The notes under the pieces are model-generated. The model had not been told where the DNA came from, made no database searches, and saw nothing but the letters and a program-made list of their open reading frames with translations. Position numbers and translations under genes: made by a program. Positions 25,061 to 34,878 of a DNA stretch of 64,000 nt are shown piece after piece. Source of the stretch: Marinobacter nauticus (GTDB lineage: Bacteria; Pseudomonadota; Gammaproteobacteria; Enterobacterales; Shewanellaceae); NCBI RefSeq assembly GCF_019801015.1, contig NZ_JAHVJZ010000010.1, forward strand, positions 98,872 through 162,871, given 5' to 3'. Every line of letters begins with the position of its first letter. Positions within the stretch are counted from its first letter, which is position 1.

Positions 25061-25678
25061 ATGCTGATCATTTGGCGGGGTTTGGGCTGGCTGGTGCCAG
25101 TGTTGGTGGCGGTGGTATTTGTGGGAATGCAGTTACTGCTGAATTCCCTGTTTGGGGAAGGCACCTACCGGGCGGAGGGCTGGTCGCTGTGGCTGACGGT
25201 GGGCATCGCCTCGGTCCTGATTGGCTTCTTTGGCCTGCTGGTCAATCAGCGCGATGGAGAAGAGGGTCACCGTCGGTCTCATGCGCTGTTTTTCATTCCC
25301 GTTCAGTATTGGGCATTGCTGCTTCCACTTCTGGTGGGGGGCCTGGAGTACGCTGAGGGGCAGAAAGAGGACCGGATGGCCACTTACCTGGCGCAGCCTC
25401 AGGTCGGCGACCACTATCTGCTCGATCTCAGAAACGTCTTTGATGATGTTGACGGCGAGTTTCCCTATGGCGCCATGAAGGTGGTGGCAGTGAACAACTC
25501 CGGCGTTAAAGTGGTGCTCTCGGAGTATCAGTTCGATCAGCGTGCCGGCATCCGTGAAGCGATACGGGAGCAGAACGAAAACAGCGGTTTTGCGGAAGAG
25601 AGCAGCTTCCATTTTGGCTTTGATGAGATCGAAGCGCTGGTGGCCGATGAGGAGATTTTCGACATCCAGCGCTTCTGA
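25061..25678 (+). CDS. Hypothetical membrane protein (205 aa)
   Basis: Three hydrophobic segments lie in the first 100 residues (VPVLVAVVFVGMQLLLN, LTVGIASVLIGFFGLLV, YWALLLPLLVGGLEY), followed by a soluble domain of about 100 residues (YLAQPQVGDHYLLDL through FDEIEALVADEEIF). The arrangement is that of a membrane-anchored small beta domain. The ATG follows TTAGGAG. Family not recognised. It ends five bases before the stop of the convergent propeller gene. Confidence 0.6.
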   Translation: MLIIWRGLGWLVPVLVAVVFVGMQLLLNSLFGEGTYRAEGWSLWLTVGIASVLIGFFGLLVNQRDGEEGHRRSHALFFIPVQYWALLLPLLVGGLEYAEGQKEDRMATYLAQPQVGDHYLLDLRNVFDDVDGEFPYGAMKVVAVNNSGVKVVLSEYQFDQRAGIREAIREQNENSGFAEESSFHFGFDEIEALVADEEIFDIQRF

Positions 25679-25683
25679 GGCCG

Positions 25684-26538
25684 TTACAGCCCGACGACGG
25701 CAAGGTGTTTGCCGTCCGGGCTGATGGCCAGACGACCGATGGTGGTGACGCCGTAATCGGCAAGATCCGCCACCGGCTGCCATTGCTTCTCCGCATCCCA
25801 TCGCCATAGTGTGTTACCACGGCCCATCCAGATCCGCCCCGCTTTGTCCCAGGCGTAATCCTCACTGACCTTATCGACTGCGGTGATGGGGCGAATGGCG
25901 CCGCTGTCAGGATGGAATCCTTTAATCACCCAATCTCCGTCGACCTGCTTGTGCAAAAAGCTGAACTCCTGGCTGCCGGGAATGGCGTGGAGGCTGCGGC
26001 CTACGCTGGCGCTGACAAAGTGACGCTCGTCCGCTTGCTCACCCCAGGGTTCGAAATAGAGGTGGTAGCCGTAGCGGGCCCATAGCAGCGTCCCTTGTCC
26101 GGCCCGTTGGGCGTAATAACCAGCAGGAATGTAACTGTTCACCGCACGTTCGCGACTTTTTCCTTCCATCTTCTGCCACACGCTCTGGTGAGGCACCCCT
26201 TGTTCCACCACGTAGGTGATGGTGCCGGGTGCTTCGCCGGGCTGGGGCGAAAACTCACTTTCTTCTGGCGAGTTGGTCAGGTTACGAATCGCACCGCTGG
26301 CCACGTCATACTGAAAGATGTCCATCTGGCCACCAGCCCGATCGGAGCTGAACAGTAAGCCCCGGCCATCGGCGGTAAAGGCCGGCTGATTGTTGTAACC
26401 CTGAGCTCCGGTCACGGCTTTGTGCCGGGCCGGCTGGCCGTCCTCCAGCGCAAACAGGTGCAACTGGGTATCCATCGCCAGGGCAGGGCTGACGAGCAGG
26501 GGGGACAACAAGGGGATCATTCGGGGGAAAGTGCGCAT
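25684..26538 (-). CDS. Exported PD40/TolB-like beta-propeller protein
   Basis: A 284-residue protein with a signal peptide (MRTFPRMIPLLSPLLVSPALA). The body has propeller-blade motifs of the PD40 type: NNQPAFTADGRGLLFSSDRAGGQMDIFQYD and later IGRLAISPDGKHLAVVGL (given in part), seen in TolB and oligogon-binding or prolyl-peptidase N-domains. It should be periplasmic, probably binding a partner or glycan, with no catalytic residues visible. It is co-directional with the M15 peptidase gene 85 bp upstream. Confidence 0.7.
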   Translation of the reverse strand: MRTFPRMIPLLSPLLVSPALAMDTQLHLFALEDGQPARHKAVTGAQGYNNQPAFTADGRGLLFSSDRAGGQMDIFQYDVASGAIRNLTNSPEESEFSPQPGEAPGTITYVVEQGVPHQSVWQKMEGKSRERAVNSYIPAGYYAQRAGQGTLLWARYGYHLYFEPWGEQADERHFVSASVGRSLHAIPGSQEFSFLHKQVDGDWVIKGFHPDSGAIRPITAVDKVSEDYAWDKAGRIWMGRGNTLWRWDAEKQWQPVADLADYGVTTIGRLAISPDGKHLAVVGL

Positions 26539-26623
26539 CCATGGCCTCTCTTTTTGTTATCGAAAGGTGGGAAGCTAACAGGGGAGAATCGCAGGGGCAA
26601 GGCGTGACCTGGCCCCTGCAAGC

Positions 26624-27292
26624 TCAGGGCTGGCTGATACGGTAGCAGTAACGCTCCACCAGGCCAGGGAGTTGGGCCAGTACCGTCTCTTTCAGGGCGA
26701 GGGGGCTCTGTTCCAGCTGTTGGGCGAGCTGATTGGCATCAAATTCGCCCAGTGCGGGCACCGAGACCGGTGCAAAGCTGAGGTGCCAGGGTTCCGGGGC
26801 GACGCCACCGAGGGGCTCACGGAAAGGGCGGAAAAAGCCGTACTGGCTGAGGCGGGGTTCCAACCATTCGGCCAGTGAGTGACAGGGGCCTCCGGGTTGG
26901 TATTCCCAGGGTTCCAGTTGCAGGGCGTCGCGGCTTATTGCGCCGGCATCGTACCAGTCCAGATCCGTTCCCCAGTGATGACGTGAGGTGCCGGGCAGCG
27001 CCGACCAGGCCAGGATGGCATCCAGAATGTCGGCGTCGCTCATCACCCGTACATCGCAGCGTTCACCCGCCCGGTTGTTGAGTGCGCGACTGCCGTCCGC
27101 TTTGCCATTGAAGATCGCCAGCTGGCGCTCAAACCCACGCCAGCCGGAGCAGACCGCCAGCTGGAATCCCGCGCCGGCGGCATCGGCCACCAGCGCCTGC
27201 CAGGCGGTGGCGGTCTGCGCTTCCAGGCGCTGGCCTGCGACCGAAACCAGGTGCGCGTCGTCCAGCCCGAGCATCTGGGCCTGGGTCAGCAC
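26624..27292 (-). CDS. M15-family D-alanyl-D-alanine carboxypeptidase-like protein
   Basis: A zinc peptidase of the VanY/M15B type. The motifs are [10 protein letters not shown] (the SxxR block), [11 protein letters not shown] (zinc His and Asp) and EPWHLSF (catalytic Glu and third zinc ligand His). It probably trims peptidoglycan stem peptides, but no signal peptide is visible with the start used (GTG 27292-27290, overlapping the dapE stop), so it may act in the cytoplasm on recycled muropeptides like LdcA, or the annotated start may be wrong. An ATG six codons later is an alternative. The neighbouring dapE makes the diaminopimelate precursor of peptidoglycan, which fits a cell-wall role. 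Confidence 0.78.
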   Translation of the reverse strand: MLTQAQMLGLDDAHLVSVAGQRLEAQTATAWQALVADAAGAGFQLAVCSGWRGFERQLAIFNGKADGSRALNNRAGERCDVRVMSDADILDAILAWSALPGTSRHHWGTDLDWYDAGAISRDALQLEPWEYQPGGPCHSLAEWLEPRLSQYGFFRPFREPLGGVAPEPWHLSFAPVSVPALGEFDANQLAQQLEQSPLALKETVLAQLPGLVERYCYRISQP

Positions 27293-28419
27293 AGCAGCTT
27301 CTCCAGCACCTTTTCGTAGCAGTCGGTCAGCAGCTCCAGATCCCGCACGCTGACGCATTCGTTGATCTTATGAATGGTGGCGTTGCAGGGACCGAGTTCC
27401 AGCACTTCAGCGCCGGTCGGAGCGATAAAGCGACCATCGGAGGTGCCGCCGCTGGTGGAGGGTTCGGTGTCGTAGCCGGTGACCTCGCGAATCGCCTCAC
27501 ACGTGGCCTGGAGCAATGGCCCACCGCCGGTCAGGAAGGGCTGGCCGTTGTAGGTCCACTTGATGTCGTAATCCAGACCGTAACGGTCAAAGATGTTGTG
27601 CACCCGGGCTTCCAGCTCCTGCGCCGTGACTTCGGTGCTGTAACGGAAGTTGAACTGAACGTTCAGTACTCCCGGTACCACGTTGGGGGCACCGGTGCCC
27701 GCATGGATATTGGCGATCTGGAAACTGGTGGGCGGGAAGAACTCGTTGCCCTTATCCCACTCCATGGCGGACAGCTCAGCCAGCGCCGGAGCGGCTTTAT
27801 GGACCGGGTTGTCCGCCAGGTGCGGGTAGGCCACATGGCCCTGGATCCCTTTTACCGCCACTTCGGCGGTCAGGCTGCCGCGGCGCCCGTTTTTGATGAT
27901 GTCGCCAAGCTTATGGGTGCTGGACGGCTCACCCACGATGCACCAGGTGATCTTCTCGTTGCGCGCCTCCAGGGTGTCGATCACCCGGGTGGTGCCGTTA
28001 ATGAAAGGCCCCTCCTCGTCGGAGGTGATCAGAAAGGCGATGGATCCGTTGTGGTCCGGATTGGCCTTAACGAAACGCTCAGTTGCCACCAGCATCGCCG
28101 CCAGTGAGCCTTTCATATCGGCGGCACCGCGGCCGTGCAGCGTGCCGTCAATGACGGTGGGCTCAAACGGGGGCGTATGCCATTGGCTCAAATCGCCCGG
28201 CGGCACCACGTCGGTGTGCCCGGCAAAACAGAATACCGGCCCGCCAGTGCCGCGTCGGGCCCACAGGTTGGTGGTGTCCTCAAACACCATCGACTCGATG
28301 GTAAAGCCCAGAGGCTCAAGCATCGCGGCCATCATGGCCTGGCAGCCGGCGTCTTCCGGAGTGACTGAGGGGCGGGCGATCAGGTCTTTCGCCAGTGCCA
28401 GAACCTGAGAATCAGACAT
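27286..28419 (-). CDS. dapE: Succinyl-diaminopimelate desuccinylase
   Basis: The di-zinc M20 enzyme that converts N-succinyl-LL-diaminopimelate to LL-diaminopimelate for lysine and peptidoglycan. The metal-site motifs are present: [38 protein letters not shown] and, at the end, [17 protein letters not shown]. 377 aa, the usual length. It overlaps the start of the M15 gene and the stop of the YffB-type gene, giving a three-gene operon in which yffB-dapE order is the same as in E. coli. Confidence 0.97.
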   Translation of the reverse strand: MSDSQVLALAKDLIARPSVTPEDAGCQAMMAAMLEPLGFTIESMVFEDTTNLWARRGTGGPVFCFAGHTDVVPPGDLSQWHTPPFEPTVIDGTLHGRGAADMKGSLAAMLVATERFVKANPDHNGSIAFLITSDEEGPFINGTTRVIDTLEARNEKITWCIVGEPSSTHKLGDIIKNGRRGSLTAEVAVKGIQGHVAYPHLADNPVHKAAPALAELSAMEWDKGNEFFPPTSFQIANIHAGTGAPNVVPGVLNVQFNFRYSTEVTAQELEARVHNIFDRYGLDYDIKWTYNGQPFLTGGGPLLQATCEAIREVTGYDTEPSTSGGTSDGRFIAPTGAEVLELGPCNATIHKINECVSVRDLELLTDCYEKVLEKLLC

Positions 28420-28762
28420 GCCTGGCCACCCACTGGTCGTAATCGGCAGCCTTAAAGCCCACCATTAACTCGCCAGCGGATTCCAGTACCGGGCGCTTGA
28501 CCAGGGTCGGGTTGGCCAGCATCAGCTGCTTGGCTTTGGCCGCGTCCAGACCCTGCTTGTCGGCGTCGTCCAGCGCACGCCAGCTGGTGGAGCGGGTGTT
28601 CAGCAATGTGGTGTAAGGCACCTGCTCGAGCCAGCGGCTCAGGGTGGCGTCATCCAGTCCGGCTTCGCGGAAATCGTGAAAGGTGTGGGGGCAGCCCTTG
28701 GCGTCCAGGTGTTTGCGGGCCTTGCGGACGGTATCACAGCTTTTGATGCCGTACAGGATCAT
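28412..28762 (-). CDS. yffB: ArsC/Spx-family reductase, YffB type
   Basis: A 116-residue thioredoxin-fold protein of the ArsC/Spx group. [15 protein letters not shown] holds the single N-terminal cysteine of YffB; VKRPVLES contains the cis-proline loop. It lacks further catalytic cysteines of true arsenate reductases, so arsenate reduction is unlikely. Its stop overlaps dapE by eight bases and its position directly upstream of dapE is the conserved gammaproteobacterial arrangement. Actual role unknown. Confidence 0.85.
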   Translation of the reverse strand: MILYGIKSCDTVRKARKHLDAKGCPHTFHDFREAGLDDATLSRWLEQVPYTTLLNTRSTSWRALDDADKQGLDAAKAKQLMLANPTLVKRPVLESAGELMVGFKAADYDQWVARHV

Positions 28763-28930
28763 CCTTTTTGCTCCAGTCAGTTATTGTCCGGGCATTGTGA
28801 CATTGCGCGCTCAGGGCGACAAGGTGATGGGGATTTGTGCTGGCGATCACTGAACCGGGCAAATTGGTGTTGCAACTGTGAGCAAAGCTTTCCAAGATCG
28901 GGGCTTCGAAATGGTGGACAAGGCGAGACA

Positions 28931-29650
28931 ATGGCTCTGACAGGCAGCCGTATTCTGGTGGTGGAAGATGACAGCGTGACCCAGTTGCGCCATCAGGGTT
29001 ACTTCCAGCAGGCGGGTTATGAGGTGACCGCGGTATCCAGTGCGGCGCAGATGCGTGCGGCGATGGCCGGCCAGGCGTTTGACCTGGTGCTGCTGGACGT
29101 GAACCTGCCGGACGAAGACGGCATGCAACTCACCCGGGAGCTGCGCAGCGAGTCCGCCGTGGGCATTATCCTGGTGACCGGTCGCAGTGATGCGGTGGAC
29201 AAAATCGTCGGACTTGAGATGGGCGCGGACGATTACGTCACCAAACCGGTGGAGATGCGGGAGTTGCTGGTGCGGGTCAAGAACCTGCTGTGGCGCATTG
29301 ATCAGGCTCAGCGGCCCGCCCAACCCACCAACGGTGGGGCGGTACTGCACTTTTCCGGCTGGACGCTGAATCTGGGCAGCCGTCAGTTGTGTCGCGACGG
29401 GCAGGATGTTCGCCTGACCACCGCCGAATTTGAACTGTTGGCGGCGTTTGCCCGCTATCCCCAGCAGGTGTTACCCCGCGAGCGCTTGCTGAGCCTCCTG
29501 TCCCACCGCGTGGACGCCCCGGATGACCGCACCATTGATGTGTTGGTGCGTCGGCTTCGTGCCAAGATGGAGAAGGGAGAGGGGCTGCCGAAGCTGATCG
29601 TCACCGTTCACGGCGAAGGGTACCTGTTCGGCTCTACCGTTACATCGTAA
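28931..29650 (+). CDS. torR: OmpR-family response regulator, TorR type
   Basis: A 239-residue regulator with a receiver domain (ILVVEDDSVTQLRHQGYFQQ; phospho-acceptor D56 in LLDVNLPDEDG; GRSDAVDKIVGLEMGADDYV) and a winged-helix DNA-binding domain (LTTAEFELLAAFARYPQQVL, DRTIDVLVRRLRAKM). Calling it TorR rests on context: the next genes are a TorT-like sensor protein and a TorS-like hybrid kinase. The ATG at 28931 has AGGCGAG upstream, and longer frames extend over the yffB promoter. It should be phosphorylated through TorS and bind the decamers upstream of dmsA. Its stop overlaps the convergent torT gene by 43 bp. Confidence 0.87.
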   Translation: MALTGSRILVVEDDSVTQLRHQGYFQQAGYEVTAVSSAAQMRAAMAGQAFDLVLLDVNLPDEDGMQLTRELRSESAVGIILVTGRSDAVDKIVGLEMGADDYVTKPVEMRELLVRVKNLLWRIDQAQRPAQPTNGGAVLHFSGWTLNLGSRQLCRDGQDVRLTTAEFELLAAFARYPQQVLPRERLLSLLSHRVDAPDDRTIDVLVRRLRAKMEKGEGLPKLIVTVHGEGYLFGSTVTS

Positions 29651-30579
29651 ACCGGCCGGAAGTCCGGGTCGGACAGACTGTCTTCAAACCGCCCCAACGC
29701 CGTGGGCGGCACCAGCACTTCAATGCCCGGGTCCAGTTGCGCGGGCAAAGCGTCGCCCGCTAATTGCTGCAATGCAGCGTCCACCGCCATCCGGCCCTGC
29801 TGACGCATCCGGTCACTGTTGGCCATCTTAATCTTGCCCCGCAGCAGTGCCCGGTACACGCCGTGACTGAGGTAGGTGCTGATCACCTCGGTTTTCAATC
29901 CCCGCGCCTGCAACTCATTGACCGCCACTTCCGCCGGGATCGCGCCGGCGATGATCAGCTCCGGGGCCGGATTGCTGGCGAGGTACTGCGCCAGTAACTG
30001 GCGCTGTCGAGCGGCGCTGTTGGCGCCGTGCAGAGTGGCTTCCACCGTGAGTACGCCGGGCTGGAGGTGGTCAAACAGCCCCTGGCTGAGAAACTGGTTG
30101 CCGCCCTGGCCACGGGGGCCGAACATCAGCAGTGTCCGGGTGCCCTTGGGGTAGTGGGCGTTGACGTACTCCGCCACGGTTTCCCCCATGCCGTACCAGT
30201 CGGTGCCAATGGTGCTGACCACGGTGTCGGGTTCAACCCGGTTGACCACAGCCAGTGTGGGCACCCCCACCAGGGCGTCACGGATCAGCGTCGGCAGTTC
30301 GTAGGTGACGCTGCCCAGCAGAATCGCGTCAGCGCCCCAGTCCCGGCATTGCTGAAACTGCTCAATCTGCGTCTCCTGGTTCTGATATCCCCCGGCCTCA
30401 AAGGTTTTCAGCTCCACCCCCCGCGCTTTTGCCTGTTCCACCATGCCCGCATTGACGCTGAGCCAGTAGGAGTCTTTCAGGTGCGGGTAGAGGGCACAAA
30501 GCCGGGTCGGCTCGGCCGCAACGGCGAGCGAGCTCAAACTTAGGCAAAACAACCAGGTGGATAGGGCAAAACGTGCCAC
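29608..30579 (-). CDS. torT: Periplasmic TMAO-sensing protein TorT
   Basis: A 323-residue periplasmic-binding-protein-fold sensor (Peripla_BP_4 type) with a signal peptide (FALSTWLFCLSLSSLAVAA). Landmarks are RLCALYPHLKDSYWLSVNAGM, the ligand-proximal GADAILLGSVTYELPTLI, and TIGTDWYGMGETVAEYVN. In E. coli TorT binds TMAO and signals through the TorS periplasmic domain. It is divergent from torS across only 47 bp, so both are likely set by one regulatory region, and it overlaps torR at the other end. Confidence 0.86.
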   Translation of the reverse strand: MARFALSTWLFCLSLSSLAVAAEPTRLCALYPHLKDSYWLSVNAGMVEQAKARGVELKTFEAGGYQNQETQIEQFQQCRDWGADAILLGSVTYELPTLIRDALVGVPTLAVVNRVEPDTVVSTIGTDWYGMGETVAEYVNAHYPKGTRTLLMFGPRGQGGNQFLSQGLFDHLQPGVLTVEATLHGANSAARQRQLLAQYLASNPAPELIIAGAIPAEVAVNELQARGLKTEVISTYLSHGVYRALLRGKIKMANSDRMRQQGRMAVDAALQQLAGDALPAQLDPGIEVLVPPTALGRFEDSLSDPDFRPVYDVTVEPNRYPSP

Positions 30580-30626
30580 GGCAGTTGACTCAAATTTCGG
30601 TACACTGAGCTAGTGTATCAGAGCTG

Positions 30627-33458
30627 ATGAGACAGCCATTGACCTCTTTTCTCTTTTCCCCCTGGCGTTCGGTGGCCGGCAAACTGCTGATCGCCTTTGT
30701 GATCCTCGCGGGATTGTCGGTTCTGGCTGCGGGCCTCGGGCTGGTCAGCCTGTCGCAGCTGCGCGCCTCTCATCACCAGCTGACCCAGGATGCGGTGCCG
30801 GCGCTGAACCAGTCGCGGGCGATTGCCGAACTGTCCGGCCGGATTCTGAACAGCGGCCGGTTGATGGGGGAGTTGCACGAGCAGCGTGCACTGGACGACA
30901 CCTGGCGGGAGCTGGACCACACCAACGAAGTGCTCGACCGCCGGCTGGAAGAGCTGGTGGCGATTGAGCCCAGCCAACGCAGCACCCTGCAGCATCTGCA
31001 CAATGAAGTGGTGGGCACGTTACAGCAGGTTTACCAGCTGTCGCTGACTAACGTCGAGTTGAAAAACACCTTCGATCACCGGTTTACCCGGGTTAATGAA
31101 GCGGTCAACACACTGGCGGATCTGGCGGATGGCCAGCTGGCGAACGCGGAAACCGCCATGGTGGCCCGCAGCGTCGGGCTGTACGGGAATGGCGACCGGG
31201 CCGAACAGGTGGATGGCCTGATTGAGCATGACCTGATGCAGATGCGGCGAATGAACGAGCTGAAGAACAACCTGCTGAAGCTCCGGCGGCTGCTGGTGTT
31301 GCTGCCCTATATGGACGACACCGAGGTGATGACCGGCCAACAGGCCCAGTTTGCGCGTCTGGCAGAGTACCTGCCTTTACAGGTGGCGCTGGTGCCGGAC
31401 CCGGAGCGTCGGGACGCGATTCAGAGCCATTGGCAGGTGTTGCTGGACGGCGGGGAACTGTTCGGCCTGAGACGGCAGCAACTGGACCAGGAGCAGGCGG
31501 TGGATACCGCGCTGACCAGCCTGGACGCCCGCTTCAAGGCGATGAACGCGGCCGTAACGGTGCTGGTGCGCCGTGCCAACCAGGGGCTGTCGGAAGCCCA
31601 ATCCCAGATAGACCACAACTATCAGCGTGCCCTCTGGGGCTTGCTGGCGCTGGGCCTGGTGGCGGCTTTGGTGGCGGGCTTTGTGCTTTGGCGTGTGGTG
31701 TATCGGGAGGTGGTGATTCGCCTTAATGGCACCACCAAGGCGCTGTTACGACTGGCAGAAGGGGATCACAGCGTGTCGGTCACCCGGGGCGGCAGCGATG
31801 AGCTGAGCCGTCTGGCTGGCGCGATTGAAACCTTCAAAGCCACGGCCATCGCCCGTGAGCAGGCCGAACACGCCCTGCGGGCACAGCATCAGCAGCTTGA
31901 GCAGGCGGTCGCACAGCGCACCGAAGACCTGAATCAGGCGAACGCCCGGCTGGCGGAGGAACTGGAGGTGTCGGCCCAGGCCAAGGCGCAGGCGGAATCC
32001 GCCAGTCGGGCCAAGACCACCTTTCTTGCCACCATGAGCCACGAGATACGGACCCCGATGAACGGCATCCTCGGCACCGCAGAGTTGATGGCGGATGCGG
32101 ATTTGAATCCACAGCAGAGCCACTACCTTGGGGTGATCCGCCGCTCCGGTGAAGCGCTGCTGGATGTGCTTAACGACGTGCTGGATTACTCCAAGATCGA
32201 AGCGGGACACCTGAGCACGGTTGAGGAGCCGGTGGAGCCGGCCAGCGTGGCGCAGGAGGTGGTGGATACCCTGCAGTCCCGGGCCGCTCAGAAGCACCTG
32301 GGGCTGCGTCTGGAAAACCGCGGCGGGTTGGCGGCCGCTTACCTGGGCGATCGCGCCAAGCTCCGACAGGTGCTGCTGAACCTGGTGGGCAACGCCATTA
32401 AGTTTACTGAACGCGGCGAGGTGGTGTTGGCCCTTTGGGGGGCCGGTGAACAACTTCACCTGGCGGTGGAAGACACCGGCATGGGCATTGAGCCCGCCCG
32501 TCAGGCTTCGGTGTTTGAGCCTTTCCAGCAAAGCCGCAGCGGTGAGCAGTGGGGGGGCACCGGCCTGGGCCTGCCCATCAGCCGCCGCCTGGCACAGGCG
32601 ATGGGCGGCACGCTGACTTTGGAGAGTGAACCCACAAAGGGCAGCACCTTCACGCTGACGTTCCCCTGGGCGGAGACGGAACCTGTGACCTTGCCGGAGC
32701 GCTTGCCTCTGGCCTTGCCGGCGTCGACCATCCTGGTGGTGGAGGACAACCCGGTCAACCGGATGGTGATGGAGGGGTTCCTGAGCAAATTGGGACAGCG
32801 GGCGGTGATGGCAGCCAATGGGGAAGCCGCACGGACGGAAGCGGCGTCCCGCCGGTTTGATCTGGCGCTGGTGGACATCCACCTGCCCGATGGCGACGGT
32901 ACGGCGTTGCAGGGGCAACTGAAGGCCCTGCAACAGCAGCGCTTTGGCCTGGCCTTGCCCTGCATTGCGGTGTCGGCTCAGGTGTTTGAGGAGCAGGTAC
33001 GGGATTATCTGGCGGCGGGCTTTGATGGCTTTGTCGCCAAACCGGTGCGCCTGGCGGCGCTGACTGAGGCGCTGGCGGAAAAACTGGGGGGCAGGGTGGA
33101 CGCTCTGGCCGTGACATCGACCGCCGACTCCCACAGCAACCGCATCAACTGGGCGCAACTGGCGCAGGACCATTCGGTACTTGGGGGCGCATTGATGCAA
33201 ACCATGCTGACACAGTTTTGCCTGGAAGCGGAGCACACCCTCGCGGCGCTGAACGCGGCCGAAGACGAAGCACAGGTCACGTCGCTGGCGCATAAGCTCA
33301 AAGGGGGGGCTGGTGCGTTGGGATTATCTGCGGTGGCAGCACAGTGCCTGAGTATGGAGCAAAGCGGGAAGGCCACACCGGAAGCGATGGCGCAGTTGAA
33401 CGCTCAGCTTGATGAGGCGGTGAATGAGGTAAAAAAATGGCTGGCCGAGAAGGGGTAG
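30627..33458 (+). CDS. torS: Hybrid sensor histidine kinase TorS
   Basis: A 943-residue inner-membrane tripartite kinase. Two membrane segments ([20 protein letters not shown] near residue 25 and [20 protein letters not shown] near 345) enclose a large helical periplasmic domain of the TorS type. Then come a HAMP-like linker and coiled coil, the kinase H-box [15 protein letters not shown] (phospho-His at residue 472), the ATP-binding domain with [12 protein letters not shown], a receiver domain ([14 protein letters not shown]; phospho-Asp at residue 750) and a C-terminal HPt domain ([12 protein letters not shown]; His at 889). The signal passes His to Asp to HPt-His to TorR. It should detect TMAO or a related oxide through TorT. 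Confidence 0.92.
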   Translation: MRQPLTSFLFSPWRSVAGKLLIAFVILAGLSVLAAGLGLVSLSQLRASHHQLTQDAVPALNQSRAIAELSGRILNSGRLMGELHEQRALDDTWRELDHTNEVLDRRLEELVAIEPSQRSTLQHLHNEVVGTLQQVYQLSLTNVELKNTFDHRFTRVNEAVNTLADLADGQLANAETAMVARSVGLYGNGDRAEQVDGLIEHDLMQMRRMNELKNNLLKLRRLLVLLPYMDDTEVMTGQQAQFARLAEYLPLQVALVPDPERRDAIQSHWQVLLDGGELFGLRRQQLDQEQAVDTALTSLDARFKAMNAAVTVLVRRANQGLSEAQSQIDHNYQRALWGLLALGLVAALVAGFVLWRVVYREVVIRLNGTTKALLRLAEGDHSVSVTRGGSDELSRLAGAIETFKATAIAREQAEHALRAQHQQLEQAVAQRTEDLNQANARLAEELEVSAQAKAQAESASRAKTTFLATMSHEIRTPMNGILGTAELMADADLNPQQSHYLGVIRRSGEALLDVLNDVLDYSKIEAGHLSTVEEPVEPASVAQEVVDTLQSRAAQKHLGLRLENRGGLAAAYLGDRAKLRQVLLNLVGNAIKFTERGEVVLALWGAGEQLHLAVEDTGMGIEPARQASVFEPFQQSRSGEQWGGTGLGLPISRRLAQAMGGTLTLESEPTKGSTFTLTFPWAETEPVTLPERLPLALPASTILVVEDNPVNRMVMEGFLSKLGQRAVMAANGEAARTEAASRRFDLALVDIHLPDGDGTALQGQLKALQQQRFGLALPCIAVSAQVFEEQVRDYLAAGFDGFVAKPVRLAALTEALAEKLGGRVDALAVTSTADSHSNRINWAQLAQDHSVLGGALMQTMLTQFCLEAEHTLAALNAAEDEAQVTSLAHKLKGGAGALGLSAVAAQCLSMEQSGKATPEAMAQLNAQLDEAVNEVKKWLAEKG

Positions 33459-33469
33459 TTCGGCCAGCC
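33439..33469. terminator. Inverted repeat across the torS stop codon
   Basis: GGCTGGCCGA (33439-33448) and TCGGCCAGCC (33460-33469) form a perfect 10-bp stem whose 11-base loop contains the torS stop. No T run follows. It may end torS transcripts weakly or protect the 3' end against the convergent torD-side messages. Confidence 0.45.
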
Positions 33470-33528
33470 CAATCGAATGTCGGCTTGCGCCGAATTCGGA
33501 CCTTTGCAGGGTGGGATGATGAAACCGG

Positions 33529-34179
33529 TTACTGGAACAGTTGCAGGGACAGAGGCTGAACGCCCAGGTCCACTTTCAATCCGTTCAGTACGCTGCTGAT
33601 CAATGCCGCGAGACCCCGGTAATAAGGGGTTTCTGCGGCATCAGCCAGCTTGTCGCAAAATCGTTCTGACCAGGGCAGCAGGTGCTCGGCCAGCAAAACA
33701 CGGGCGCAATCCAGCGCGACACCGTCGCCCTTTTTCAGTTCATCTTCCAGCAGGCTGGAAAGCGCCGAAAGCATCAGGCCGATGTGGTCTACCGGTTCAT
33801 TGAGCTGGGTGCTGACCACGATGCCGTAGTGCTGATAAAACTGCACCAGAGCCTGGGTGGACGGCCCGCACAACAAGCGCTTTTCGTGCAGATAGGGGCT
33901 GCCCCAGGGGATCACTTTCAGCTCAACCGGGCCAATAAACAGCGAGGTAAAATCCCGCTTCAGTGTCGGCAGCAGCGTGTCGTTGCCTTCAGCCAGGGCT
34001 TCGCCCAGCAGCGCCAGACCCTGAGCCCGACGTTGTGGCTCACCGGTTTCCGGCCAGCTGTGGACGACATCGACGTTGCGCAGGCGGTCCGGCATCACGT
34101 CACTGGGCTCGAAGTAAATGGCGTGGTAGAGCACGTTGCACTGGGCCTGATAGTGACTCAGTTGTTCCGGTTTCAGCAT
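33529..34179 (-). CDS. TorD/DmsD-family chaperone for the molybdoenzyme
   Basis: A 216-residue all-helical chaperone of the TorD family, which binds the Tat leader and helps load the molybdenum cofactor into the reductase. The family marker is EPVDHIGLMLSALSSLLED near residue 130, and residues LFIGPVELKVIPWGSPYLHE carry the conserved substrate-binding core. It is the last gene of the dmsA-dmsB-chaperone operon, 51 bp after dmsB. It could be called DmsD or TorD; the partner is clearly DmsA here. Confidence 0.86.
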   Translation of the reverse strand: MLKPEQLSHYQAQCNVLYHAIYFEPSDVMPDRLRNVDVVHSWPETGEPQRRAQGLALLGEALAEGNDTLLPTLKRDFTSLFIGPVELKVIPWGSPYLHEKRLLCGPSTQALVQFYQHYGIVVSTQLNEPVDHIGLMLSALSSLLEDELKKGDGVALDCARVLLAEHLLPWSERFCDKLADAAETPYYRGLAALISSVLNGLKVDLGVQPLSLQLFQ

Positions 34180-34230
34180 CGGTTCTCTCCCCTGAGAGCG
34201 GAGGAGCGCAGCTCCCCCTGATGAATCAGC

Positions 34231-34866
34231 TTAGACTTCTGCCCAGTTCAGTACTTTGCCCTGCTCAGAGCCGCAAGGACGGCTGTGACGGTTGGGGGCA
34301 ATGATCAGGCTGGGCTGAGTGATGTCGCTGCTCGGCAGCGGCGCGATGTCCGGCTTCACGGCATTCGGGTACCTGGCTTTCAGCTCGTCCATCGGGCCGA
34401 AGTCCAGCGCACGCATCGGGCAGGACTCCACACAAATCGGCTTGAGACCCATATCGATGCGCTCGAAGCAGCCGTCGCACTTGGTCATGTGGCCCTTGGC
34501 CTTATCGTACTGAGGCGCGTCGTAAGGACACATCTCGGCACACATTTCACAGCCGATGCACTGCTCGGTGTCCACCCGGACGATGCCGTCTTTGGCGCGT
34601 TTGTGCATGGCACCGGTTGGGCAGATCTCGACACAGGGCGGCTTGCTGCAATGGTTGCAGCCGATGGACATGTAGTACGCGAACACGTCCTGCTTCATGG
34701 TGCCATCGGCCTGCGGGGCCCATTCGCCACCGCCGTATTCGTACACGCGGCGCCAGATCACGCCGACCGGCAGATCGTTTTTGTCTTTACAGCTGACGTG
34801 ACAGGTTTTGCAGCCAGTGCATTTGCTGGCATCGACGTAAAAGCCGTACTGCTGTTTCACTTGCAT
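34231..34866 (-). CDS. dmsB: DMSO reductase iron-sulfur subunit DmsB
   Basis: A 211-residue electron-transfer subunit with sixteen cysteines in four groups: CTGCKTCHVSC, CNHCSKPPCVEIC, CIGCEMCAEMC and the CDGC...CVESC pair, for four [4Fe-4S] clusters as in DmsB/FrdB-type ferredoxins. It carries electrons to the molybdenum site in DmsA. AGGAGG lies directly before the ATG. It has no export signal of its own and would be carried with DmsA through Tat. In E. coli it docks on the membrane protein DmsC, which is not encoded in this region. Confidence 0.93.
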   Translation of the reverse strand: MQVKQQYGFYVDASKCTGCKTCHVSCKDKNDLPVGVIWRRVYEYGGGEWAPQADGTMKQDVFAYYMSIGCNHCSKPPCVEICPTGAMHKRAKDGIVRVDTEQCIGCEMCAEMCPYDAPQYDKAKGHMTKCDGCFERIDMGLKPICVESCPMRALDFGPMDELKARYPNAVKPDIAPLPSSDITQPSLIIAPNRHSRPCGSEQGKVLNWAEV

Positions 34867-34878
34867 GGTTGCCTCCTA

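Noticed and set aside
26591-26619. GCAGGGGC/GCCCCTGC hairpin after the M15 peptidase gene as a terminator
   Set aside because: An 8-bp stem with a mismatch and no U run on the minus strand; too weak to call, and the next gene is in the same direction.
31746-33293. 515-codon frame antisense to torS
   Set aside because: It lies opposite the kinase and receiver domains of torS and has no recognisable features.
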